Shown piece after piece: positions 45,252-55,716 of a stretch of DNA of 64,000 nt. The DNA is taken from the NCBI GenBank assembly GCA_951802195.1, contig OX637637.1, positions 248,001-312,000 of the forward strand. Reading direction: 5' to 3'. The notes beneath the pieces are model-generated. The model was not told where the DNA came from. It worked only from the letters and a program-made list of their open reading frames with translations, and did not search any database. The position numbers were made by a program, and so were the translations under genes. The number at the start of each line of letters is the position of its first letter. Within the stretch, counting starts at the first letter, position 1. The DNA is from Tausonia pullulans (lineage: Eukaryota; Basidiomycota; Tremellomycetes; Cystofilobasidiales; Mrakiaceae).

Positions 45252-47056
45252 TCACTTCTTCTTCTTGAGGACAAGCCCTCCCATCGGCCCTCCAATCTTC
45301 CGTTTCTTCGCCCCACCCCCTCCTCCACCGTTCGCCGCCTCCTTCGCGAACCCAAAGCCTCCACCTCCACCTCCTCTTGCACTGGTGTTCCCTGAAGTCG
45401 CCATTGCCGCCGGCTTTGGAGGCGCGAGCCCCTTCTCACTAAGCAGCATTGCGAGCGTCGGCTCGCCCTCGGCACCCGCCAGCTTCCGCTTGATGATGAC
45501 CTGTTGTTCCACGCGCTCGTTCGCCTCGTCGTCCTCGTCGTCCTCGTCTTCCTTCTCACCCTCGGTTCCGTCGACAGCCCGACCCTTGCCCTTGCCGTTC
45601 GAAGAAACCGCACCACCCGCGGCGGGTATCCGAGCAAAGACGGCTCGGACGAGCTCCTCGTCCTCCTCCTCCGCCGCTGTAAGAGCCGCTACTTTTTCGA
45701 GCGCAGCCTTTTCAGATGCGGCCGCCGTAGTCTCCGAAAGCGTGATCCCGACACGCTCGTTGCGAGCGTTGCGTTGCCTGTAGAGGAGACAGGGAGTAAG
45801 TTCAGCATGAACGCTTGCTCACTGACATATGCAGACAAGTCGAGACTCACCGGATGTCTTGGAGCGCATCAAGGATGTCCATCTCGCGCTTGGACGCCTC
45901 AGTCGATTCTTCCAGGGCCCTCATGGCATCGTTGTGCTCCTTGCGCTGCTCCGACTCGCCACCCTCCTCCTCGTCATCCTCGTCGGCGTTCGGCATGTAC
46001 GCCTTCTCGGCCTGCTCGGCGGCATCGTCACGCCATGACTGGACAGATTGAGAGAGACAGTGGTCGTCAGCACTTCTGTAACGAATCAGGAAGACAGAGC
46101 GCCCAACGCCGAACCCACCTCAAAGTTGCGGCTCGCACCGTGCTCGCAAATGTAGTCGGCGTTCTTGGGGTCGGTCTTAAACGTGATCTCGGTCGAGCAG
46201 AGGGTGCACTTGATGTAGAACCGGAAGATGCGGATCCCGTAGTAGTCCTCGTTCGTGACGGTCTCCTTGCGGGCGTTGAACTTCTTACCCTGTAGGTCAT
46301 CGGAGGAGGAAGGGAGAGTGAGTCACGAGAAGTCTAGAAGGCTGCAGATGGAGACACGACGAACCTTGTAGATGTACTCTCCGCAACTGTTGCATCGCAT
46401 GGAGAAGGGCGCCATGAGGCGGATGACCTGCTGCTGGTTCTTGTCCTTCAACCGCCGACGCGGGATCTTGGACGGATCAAAGTCCGGCGGGAAGTACTAT
46501 AGAGAAGACATACGTCAGCACAAAGTCGCTTTAAGAAAGACCAAGTCACGCCTCGCTCAGGTGGAGCCAAAGAGCGTGAGTGTCGCAAGGTGGACAGGAG
46601 AACACGCGTGTCGAGTTCTGGTGCGCATCGGGTCTCCACCCCACCATGCCAACGGCCGCGGCAGCACACCTTGGGACTCGACAATCGCAGGCTAGAGTCC
46701 TCTGTGAGACTCTGGGATGACCTCCTGGGATGTCGAGCCCTAGAACCCCCTCATGTGGATGAAGTTGAAGGAGGGCCGCGTTTCCCAAGTCACGACGCCA
46801 ACAGATCGCGAAAGCGACGACATGCCCTTCGAAACGTTGAAAGCCGACGGTATGGCCAGTCGCCCAGCAACAGCTCAAATGATCGGACCAGGTAGCAAGA
46901 TCACCTCCTCGGTCGGTGGAACCAGGCCCGCGACAGTCGGGGGAGTCCGAGGCCAGGGCAAAGCCGAGCGAGGCGAGACGAAGAAGCGGGAAGGTGACGA
47001 GGCCTGTCTTAGCGAGGATGTAAACTTACTTTGTTGATGACCTTACGCTCCGACAT
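45252..47056 (-). CDS. YJU2: Yju2/CWC16 pre-mRNA splicing factor
   Basis: Yju2 joins the activated spliceosome with the Prp19 complex and promotes step one. MSERKVINK is followed, after a 533-nt first intron (46497-47029), by [20 protein letters not shown], the family start. The zinc-binding core is visible: [20 protein letters not shown] and [18 protein letters not shown], giving CxxC twice, then [16 protein letters not shown] coiled-coil and acidic middle ([28 protein letters not shown]) leads to a Gly-rich, Lys-ended tail ([18 protein letters not shown]). Length and order fit Yju2 rather than its paralog Cwc16b/CCDC130. The long intron 1 in a splicing factor invites a check for regulation. 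Confidence 0.93.
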
Positions 47057-47470
47057 AGTGGCGAAGAGGAGAGACGAGCGGAGGAAACTTGAGGTGGGTA
47101 GGTGAGTGGGTGGTGGGGGAGTGAGGCGTGAAGCCGACCCGCTTGCGGGAACGAGGGTCGCCTTCGCTTTAGAACTGACCCTTGAGAACCATCCTCCGCG
47201 CTCGACTCCTGCAATGAACGGCCGCCCTAGCTTACTCATCTCAAACCTTCAGAAGTATGGCTGCGATTTGTTAAGCTCCGGTATTCTAAAAGAGTTTCCT
47301 GGTTGATCAGAGCAACGAAGACGCTCGCAGAGCGCGCCGACCACCAGCTCCTTCGTGCGTGCACAGCCCACGGGTGACGGTGGCGCGCCGGCTGACGAGA
47401 TGAGACCCCATTCATTCATTGACAGCAAACAGCAACTAACATCCAAACCAGCCATTATCGGGATGTTAAC

Positions 47471-50396
47471 TCAAAGCCTGCCATCTCTAAGCCACCTCGT
47501 GAGCATCTCAAGGCTCTCGATGGGCTTGTCGTACGGGACCCTGTTATCCACGGAGCAGCCTAGGTCAGCAACAAGTTCTTCCTCTCTTGCGGCGCACAGT
47601 TCAAATGAGTCGACTGACATGTGGCCCGCCTCCCGAATTGTCGCGTACGTGAGGCCCTTGGCCGAGCGCCACTCCCCAGCAGCCTCCTTTGCGCCCTTGA
47701 GAGACCACTCGACGATGGGCTGGGCGTTGAAGGCCTCGGCGCCGGTCCAGGCAAGCTTGGAAGTCCAGCGGAGCTGGTGAATCCAATTGCACTCTGGAGA
47801 AGATGAGTAGGGAGATCAGATGTGGTTCTGGGAACGGAAGTTCGTGAGCCGGGAGGTCCAGGGACTCACGGAAGTCGTACTTGCCCTGTCGAACAGAGGG
47901 GGAGGCAATTATTATCATCAGCAGATGTTCCACGAACACGATGAGGGAGGGAAGACCCACCGCGTAGATGAGAACATTGATACCGTGCTCGAGAAGGGCA
48001 GCTACGTAGAGGTAGGTCTTCCCTGCGCTGTGAGTGGGTGCATCCAGAAGTGGATGTTAGTCTGGGAGAGCGAAGCGAAAATGACAGAAAGTCGTACCCA
48101 TCCATCGCGAAGGCAAAGTCCTGACCGACGGTACCGCTGCATCCCTGGAAGTCGCCGACGTCCGGGGAGATTCTAGGAAAACGCAGTGCATGACTAAGTA
48201 GGGGCTTGAAAAAACAAGCCATTTTCCACGGAAGGGGCTCACCCAAGGAACTCGCGCGTCTCTGGGTTGTCGAGATAAGTCTTAATGCCGTCACTTTGAG
48301 ATGGCAGCGTCAGTGCCTGCTGCGGGCCTCCCAAACAATCAGGACTGACGAGATGGATCCTGATCGTAGAAGCAAAATATGTCAGCACCTGCCCTAACGT
48401 CTTTTTTTTTCTTTCCACCATGCGAGAGAGGATTTACCATAGCAGAGGTAGCCTTCGCAAGGCTTGGAGATGTCGTCTGCCGTAGTGCGACCCGCATCGT
48501 CAATGCCGCTTCCTCCGCCATCTGCCCTCCACGTTACTTACAAGGGTTAAGGCCAGTGGCCGTAAACCGGGCACGGATTTGAGAGGAGCAGAAACTGAGG
48601 GCCGCCTGGCATCCTAGTGCGTCAAATCGGTCCTCACACTCCTCTCTCATCATCCGCTCGCACCGCGGGAGCGCGGCTTGCATCGCCGCGCACTCCACGA
48701 CACCCACGACGGGCGGAAGTCCCGAAAGCGAGGTGCAGACCTGGTCGTATTGGGCGAGCGTGAGATCGAATCGGTCCTTTGGGGGGGAAATAACCGGAAG
48801 ATGGTGTCAGTGGGAGGTGACAAGGGCAGCTGACGAGGACGGACCGTCACACCGTTGCCTATGAGATTTAGTGAGGGGAATCAGAGACATGTTGACACTC
48901 TTTACGATGGAAATACTCACCAATTATGACAGACTTGAGGTTGATTGGGTGCTCAAGGTGCTTATTGCCATCAACGACAGCGGCAGCAAAAATGGGAAGG
49001 TACTTAAAAGAAAGGGAGGGGTGGGTCTCAGCGTCTTGTTTGTTGGACATCCGGTCAATCAAATCTCACCCTGCCAGCATAGCTCTCTCCGCTCACTGAG
49101 ACAAGAGCAGATAATCAGTCAATATGTTCGTGTAAGAACGGAAAGAGGGAGCAGCGAACGCACGGTGGAGCGGCCGACCCCGGAACTCCTTGAACGTCTC
49201 GAAGAAGATTGCGATAAACGCCTGGACATCGACGGCAGCTGCTTCGGTGCGGGCGATAGTCTGTCCATTTTCTCCATATGACATGCCTACGCCGACGGGC
49301 TGGTCAAGGAAGAAGGTGTTCTGCGCTCGGGGGGTGCGCTCATCCTCAGCTCTTTGTAAGTGGGCTCGGTGGAGGGGACAGAAACTTACAAGATTGGTGT
49401 TCCACGAATACGGGTTGGCTTTGGTACCGTTGAGGCCAAGGGAAGCGTTGGCGATAGAGCACGGCCCAAGTTCCTGGATGAGATGGAGTATGGGTTAGCT
49501 TGAGAGTCTGTAGAGAGAGAGCAAAGGCGTGCGCTGACCATGAAGAGGCCAGTCGCTTAGTCATGAGAATTATAGGGGTAGAAAAAAAATGCCTCAGTTC
49601 AGCCATTCAAAGTCCGTGGAGCAGTGTGAAAGAGACACGATAGACTCACCGCTCGAGCAACCGGGCCCTCCGTTGATCCCTGACAAAGTTCGCGCAACGG
49701 CCGATCAGACAGTCACGAACCGCCAACTGAGTTTGACAGCACACACACATGAGAACGTCATCGGTCTCAGGGTTGTTGCGAGAAAGGAAGAAGTACTAAG
49801 ACGAGTGGCCATCAGCTGCTGCAGGCGGTGCTGGTCGCAACCGGTGTGACGCAAAGACTGACGAAGAATAGTTCCTTGCCGTGCGAGTCGACATCGAGGT
49901 AGCCAGTGTATGACCTGTGGCACGAGTAAAATGTGAGTTATAGAGTCACCCCGTGACTGGAGAACGCTGACGAGACTCACTGGACATCAGGGTCGCACCA
50001 GCCGGTTGTCTAGGTCGTCGCGCGCGTCCAAGCGGAAACGTCAGATGGGACTCTTCCCGTCGACTTTGGAAAGCTTATAACCGACCTCCTTGATCCTGAC
50101 ACGGTGGTCAGGGAATTTCTCGTGGTAGAGCTGAGGAGAAGGAGCCGATCTCGGACGTCAGAATGAACGCCGGTCTCCTGGACTTATCCATCGCTTTCCC
50201 TACAACGCCGACGGCGCACCTCAGTGTGAGCGGATCCCTCAAGATCCTTGAGTCGCATTGTCTTAATGGTGGTGTCTCCCTGGCCTGAAGGGAAGGCAGA
50301 TAAAGGTCGTTGAGGGGACGCAGCGCGAGCGAAAACGGAGGCAAGGCCGAGCCCCGAAAGGATGATGCCGGCGGCGGAGCGGAGGGGGGGCAGCAT
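47471..50396 (-). CDS. Serine carboxypeptidase S10 (carboxypeptidase Y type)
   Basis: An exopeptidase removing C-terminal residues, secreted or vacuolar. The start MLPPLRSAAGIILSGLGLAS gives a signal peptide. The core has [40 protein letters not shown], the oxyanion and structural block FFLDQPVGVGMSYG, nucleophile Ser in LSGESYAGR (an exon of about 25 nt), Asp in YAGKYDFQCNWI and His in EAGHMVPYDKPIESL. The Asp and His motifs appear only after splicing: introns cut KYDF/QCNW and GHM/VPYDKP. The triad is complete. Many introns interrupt the gene, including short exons. An in-frame upstream ATG at 50594 would bury the signal peptide, so I prefer 50396. A propeptide probably lies between residues 25 and 110. 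Confidence 0.9.
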
Positions 50397-50878
50397 GGTG
50401 GAAGTTTTGCTGGTCAGGGAGAAGATGACAGCAAGCGCGATTGGGGTAGTCGTCGAAGGGAAGAAACTGGGGAGGTTATAGGGAGATGATGGAGGCGGAG
50501 GGGAGAAGAAAGAGAGCCATGCGAACAGGACTCGGAGGTGGCCGACACCCTTGGAATTAGAGACAGAAGGATCGGGCGACTCCGACAGTCGCAAGAGGTA
50601 GCTTGTTTAAGAAGCAGGCTGAGAGAGAACAGGAATAATAAAAAAACCTTCCATCTCCAACTCTGTGCGCGCTTGCCTCTCTGGCTGACAGCTTTGTTTC
50701 CTTCAACATCGCGCCGGGCAGGTGGACGTATTGGGGAAGCTCTCTCGCTCTGTGTCGCGAAGAAACGCTCGCCTCGACTTGAGAGAAGGAAAGGCAATTT
50801 CATTCAGATACGCCAAGCATAAAAATCATGAACATTGTCCGGAATGCAACAAAATGACATCTCTGGTGAGGAGATTCT

Positions 50879-50951
50879 TGGAGACTATAAGAGTTGAACT
50901 CATGACCTTACACATGCTAAGCGTACGCTCTACCAACTGAGCTAAATCCCC
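50879..50951 (-). tRNA. tRNA-Ala (AGC), third copy
   Basis: All 73 bases are identical to the two copies near 18 kb, with anticodon AGC and the G3-U70 pair. A TTTT lies about 25-30 nt past its 3' end on the minus strand. The 5' flank matches the other copies at only about 75 percent over 80 bp, so the tRNA has been held constant while its surroundings drifted. Confidence 0.75.
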
Positions 50952-51025
50952 AATTGATTCTTGTGTTGAAGTGAGAGCTAAACCATATTGTTCTTAGCGT
51001 ACAACAAAAACCACACGTTCTACAA

Positions 51026-51230
51026 CCACCATCCCGGTGGTTCGACCAACCCCCCCCCCCCCCTCTCACGGCGCCCATCACGCCGTCCGGCCAACCATCC
51101 CCGGTGGTTCGACCAACCCTCTTCCGGCCAACCACCATCCCGGTGGTTCGACCCCCCCTCTCACGGCGCCCATCACGCCGTCCGGCCAACCATCCCCAGT
51201 GGTTCGGCCAACCCTCTTCCCACGGCGCCT
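51026..51230. repeat. Tandem repeat, two units of about 106 bp
   Basis: Units start at 51026 and 51132 with CCACCATCCCGGTGGTTCG. Each contains a C-run, CTCTCACGGCGCCCATCACG, and a second CCC(C)GGTGGTTCG-like sub-motif, so a half-unit repeat is nested inside. The CCGG/CGCC-rich sub-motifs can form hairpins (ACCATCCCGGTGGT). It splits the flank of the third tRNA-Ala copy. Confidence 0.85.
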
Positions 51231-51341
51231 CGCCCGACGTTCTCGCGCTCGGTCATGTCCGCTCTCCCTCTATCTAGCTACAACTCGCTATCTCTCATAG
51301 GGTTACCTCGTTCTCCACGTATAACTCATGACTTAAATACA

Positions 51342-52915
51342 AAAAAAACACTGACTACGGTTACTATACTTCCATAAGTTCCAGATGATTTGATAGGTGG
51401 AATGCAAAAACGAACCAAAAACCTCCATCCGTCCTCCCAACCCATGGGGCATTCTTCTCTCCCTTCCCTCCCCATCCCATCAACATACTCTCCTCCCCTC
51501 CACTCCTATATAGGGTTTCTCTCGTCGTATCTTTCAAGGTCACGCAGTCCTCCACGCTCGACCCATAAAGGGGGAGGAACAGCATCCTCCCTCTTCTGAG
51601 GGCCACCCCAAGCTCAGAAGCGATCAGAAGGCTTTCGGCGGTCAGTCAAGGTTCTCGTCCCATCGGCAAATGTCGCGCAGCACGCCCCCCTGACCCTATT
51701 AGACATGCCTTCACCTCGACTCGGGGCGCAAAGCTGCCCTCAAAAGTCCAGGCCACACAGGGCTCGTCAGGGGAGGTGTCCAGCTTCTGGTAAGCTGCTC
51801 GTGCTATGGGTTCGAGAGAGCACACTGCGCCCAGAATCTGGCGTCGCTGTCGGTCCTCCACATGCCCGGTCCCTTCTTTCTATCTAGGCTTACAGAGAGG
51901 GCTCAATGAAAGAGCACATGCATGGCCTTTCAGCCCAGCCTGCCGCACGAAGCGAGGTCGAGAGGAGCTGGAGTTGTGCGAGATTCGCCACTAGGCAACG
52001 GGCCGATGCCTGAGCTGCGGTGAGAGTTTGGCCGGGCGAGCTTGCATCATCCTCCGCTCTAGCCTGAGCTTCTGTGACCGTCTTTCGTCCCCTCCTCCTC
52101 GTCCCCTACGCGTACTCTGACTCTCCTTATTTCGGCCGACAAGGTCCCAAGAAGGCAAAAGGGTTGGACCTCCCCCGCACCGGGATGTGGCTGAATGGAC
52201 GACGACGCCCGCGCAGGACAGCACAGACAGGCGGGGCCGGCCGGCGTTCACGGCCAGGAGGGAGGGCGACGAGAGGCGTCGTCTGCGGGGCAAGAGGGAG
52301 AGACGGCGGGGGAGAACGACGGAGACGGAGCAGAGAAGGCTTCCGACGCGTTCCATCCTTCCTTCCTCTCTCAGCCTCGTCGCCCCATCTTTTCTTCTTC
52401 AACCACCACAACTCCAGCCTTTCCCCCTTCCTTCCTTTCCACCGGGCAGGTTCGTGCTCGCCCGAGTCCCCAATCCTGGCTCGACAGCGAAGCATCGTCG
52501 CTCCCACTCTCTTCCGTTCTCGTGCTTGAACCATGCCATGTTCTTGTCTTCTTGTCTTCCCCCGATTGCTTGCTTGCTCCCCCTAGTCACTGGGATGTGT
52601 CGGCCTCTCGAGACCGGCACTACCAGGGACGTGCGTTTGAGCTGACCTTAAGAGGTGCATCACGGGTGCCAGGGATACTCTCGCTCTCCATCGAACCCTT
52701 CCTCGCAACCTCTTCCAGAGGGCAGCGAGGTCGGTCGACAGGCGTCGAGACCCCTGTGCTGAGAACATACCGTCTCGAGTGGTAGCGATAACGCGTCTCC
52801 ACGAGATGCCATGACTCCTCGCCTTTCTTCCCTCCGTCCTTTCCCCTCGCTTTCTTACGCTCCCGCCGTGGCCTCTTGATCCGGCCAGCCTTTTGCTTCA
52901 TCTATCAAAGCAAGC
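51342..52915. other. Intergenic region upstream of the sugar transporter
   Basis: No gene is supported. A plus-strand open frame from 52195 starts with acidic codons and ends in Ser/Pro-rich text, but offers no splice that reaches the transporter frame. CT-rich stretches near 52340-52450 fit a promoter or leader. A poly-G run lies at about 52967-52979, just inside the proposed first intron. Confidence 0.45.
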
Positions 52916-55122
52916 ATGCAGGATTGGCACAGCCTGTGAGTGCCTGTCTGAGCTTGCGCTATGGGTGGGGGGGGGGGGGTGCCTGCCATGTCTCGTTGTT
53001 TCGCCCTGTAGAGAGCGAACGAAGGCGAGGCAAAAGGAAGCGGAGGCCCTCCCGCTCGCCGACCCCCCACGCGCGGTTTAGCCCGTCGTCGTGCTGAGCC
53101 AGCTGGCGTCTCCTTGACTCCTGACTCGCAGCCCCAATGCCTCGGACCACACGCCTTGGCACAAGAACAAAGGCGCCCTCAAGCTTAACTTCTTTCACTC
53201 GATCATCTTCGTTGGTCTCGTCCTTAATGGATTCGACGGCACCATTATCTCGCGGATTCTCGCTCTTCCTCAGGTGCGTTCGCTGGCTGCCCTGTTCCCA
53301 CGCATGCGCGAACTTCTCGAATCTTACTTCCTGCGACTCCACCCAGTGGAAAGACGACATTGGACTCAGCGATGACGATGGAGTCCGCCTGGGCTTCCTC
53401 AACGCCGTTGGTTACTTTGCCGGCTTCGTCATTGGACCCTTCATCGCCTACATCGACGACAACTTTGGTCGCCGCTGGGGTATCCGTTTCTACGGCTACA
53501 CGATGATTATCGGCACAGTCATCGGTTGCGTCGCAGGTCTTCCGAACGTGAATGGTTACGCCCTCTTTGTCACCGGTCGGGCCATCATTGGCTTTGGTAT
53601 GTCTTGTCCATCTCTCGGGACTGCTTATCAGCACATAGACTGATTTCGCGTCCTGTAGGCCTTTCATCGTTCCTCATGACTTCCCTCGTCGTCGTACACG
53701 AGATCTCGCACCCGCGAAACCGGCAGGCGATCGCCGCCTCGTGGGACTCGTACTGGATCCTTGGCTCCGTTATCGCCTCGTGGCTCGTCTTCGGCACCTC
53801 GTTCCTCGAGTCGTCATGGTCGTGGCGGATTCCTTACATTGTCCAGGTCCCGATGGCGCTCTACGTGCTCATTGGTGTTCAATTCGTCCCCGAGACTCCT
53901 CGTTTCCTCATCGCCAAGGGTCGAGACGCAGAGGCGCTTCAGTTCTTCATTGACTACCACGGGAACGGCAACCCGCAAGACGAGCTCGTCCTCTTCGAAT
54001 TCGAGGAGATGAAGAACACCATCAGCCTCGAGCAAGAGGCCAGAGCGGAGAAGTGGACCAACATTATCAAGAGCAAGGGCTCTATCCACCGTCTTTCGCT
54101 CGCAGGGCTCATGACCTTCTGCACTACCCTCTCTGGATGTGAGTGCTCGCTCGCCTCGTCTCTTGTTGCTGTCTCCATTGGCTGACTGGCTTCCCTATTA
54201 GCCTCAATCATGTACTACTACTGTCGGTCTCCTTTCGCACTCCCAATTGGCAAGCCCGCATTTCCTGATGGCGCACTTCTATCACAGATACGACCGTCTT
54301 TGACCTCGTCGGCATTTCAGACCCGACGGTTCAGACCGCCATAGGAGCCGCTCTCTCGGTCTACACCTATTTCATTCAAATAGGTGCTGTCTTCGTTGGC
54401 AAGCGTGTCGGCTCCAAGACGATCCTTCTCTGTGTCTGGCCGCTACTCCTTCTTTCCCTCGTCGGACTCACGGTATCCATCAAGAGCTACACGGTCACAG
54501 GCAAGGAGAGCGCAGCTATTGCGACGACCGCCATGGTCTGGCTTTACCTCGGCTTCTTTAATTTTTCCAGTGAGTGCAACATTACATATGTCTTGCGGTT
54601 GCATGTCTGATCCCCTGTTATTTTCTCTGCAGACCCCGTCCTCTACTCCTGTATATTCCCCGCCTGTATTCCCTTGTTCCGAACTGGCTCCTTCCTGACA
54701 AGTCTACCATTGTGCCAGACCCCGCCGAGGTCCAGACATACTCGCTCCGGACCAAAGGACTCCTCATTTGGAACCAGCTCAACCAGATCGCCGGTGCTTA
54801 CACGACTTGGGTCGATGCCATTGCGCTCGAGAAGATCGGAGGTGAGCGAGCGAGCCCCTTCCTTTTATGTCCTGACTACGGTGTTAACCTTTCCTTCACC
54901 CTCCAAGCGTATTACTTCATCGTCTACATGCCCCTCGTTATCATACAGTGGATCCTCATCAAGCTTTTCATGGTCGAGACCCACGGCTTCACGCTCGAGG
55001 AGATCACGCTCGCCTTCGGCGGGCAGGACGCCGTCATACCGACGATCGACCGGGTGCTCGCTGAGCAAGATGAAAGGGGAAGGAGGACCAGCAGCGACAA
55101 GGGGGATGTCGAGAGCAAGTGA
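52916..55122 (+). CDS. MFS sugar transporter (hexose/lactose permease-like)
   Basis: A 12-helix sugar porter of the plasma membrane. Exon 2 reads PNASDHTPWHKNKGALKLNF and VLNGFDGTIISRILALPQ (helix 1). Then GVRLGFLNAVGYFAGFVIGP, the loop motif DDNFGRRWGIRFYG, HEISHPRNRQAIAASWDSYW, PETPRFLIAKGRDAEAL, and later LVVE-type end ETHGFTLEEITLAFGG. These fit the Lac12/STL-type branch; the true substrate cannot be read. The 5' end is weak: I chose ATG 52916 (MQDWHSL) because GTGAGT follows in the right phase for exon 2; ATG 52988 with a GTAGAG donor also fits. The rest of the frame is firm, ending DKGDVESK at 55122. A permease gene follows in the same direction after 595 bp. Confidence 0.85.
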
Positions 55123-55716
55123 ATGAGCGAGGATGAGGCGAGGGGATGGGAAGTTGGAAGCGGAAAGGAGGGATGTTTCTAATTTTTGGTTGATAACGCT
55201 CACGAACGGGGCGCAACCTGTGTATAGACGTGCGCTTGTCCAGACTTTGTCGGTTGATGGTGTGAGGAAAGAGAGCGTCGTCGACTTCGAAAGCTTTCCT
55301 TGTCGCGGCGGTTCTTTGGCCGATCCTCTCCAGCTAGCTGTCTTTCGTCGACCTGACTTGACCTACGACGACTCCCCATACTCTGGTCTCCACCGGCCGC
55401 CGGACCGGATCTAAGAGATTATTCTCAGAGAGCCGCCATCATCACCGTGATTTTGTAACGCCTCAGGACCGACCTGACAGTCTGTTTTTGTCACTTGCTC
55501 ACCCGTGTTGGACGGGCGGCCCCGAAAGTCCAGAAAGAGACAGCGGGACAGGTCCCTTCTCATGACCTTTCGTCACAACGCAGTTTAAGCGCGCTCACTA
55601 TCTCTCGACTCCCCTTGGGCCAACCAATACCTCCTCCCGGTCCTCCCCCATTCTTTCTCTCCTCCATCGCTCACGATCCCCTTTATCCTCGTCAACTTTT
55701 GTCTCCTCTCCGCGAT

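Larger units (their letters stand above)
50879..51341 (-). repeat. Single-arm relative of the tRNA-Ala inverted unit
   Basis: It begins with the tRNA and the diverged 5' flank, then holds an inserted tandem repeat, then a block (about 51258-51341) like both the inner arm (17785-17830) and the internal copy at 17915-17985 of the 18-kb unit, sharing CTCTCCCTCTATCTA and a CTCATAGGGTTACCTCGT-like core. I found no partner arm downstream to the end of the window. Confidence 0.6.

Noticed and set aside
52195-52785. Acidic plus-strand frame as a 5' exon of the sugar transporter
   Set aside because: The only usable donor (GTTCGT after GGGCAG) has the wrong phase for exon 2 of the transporter, and the second half is CT-rich leader-like sequence.
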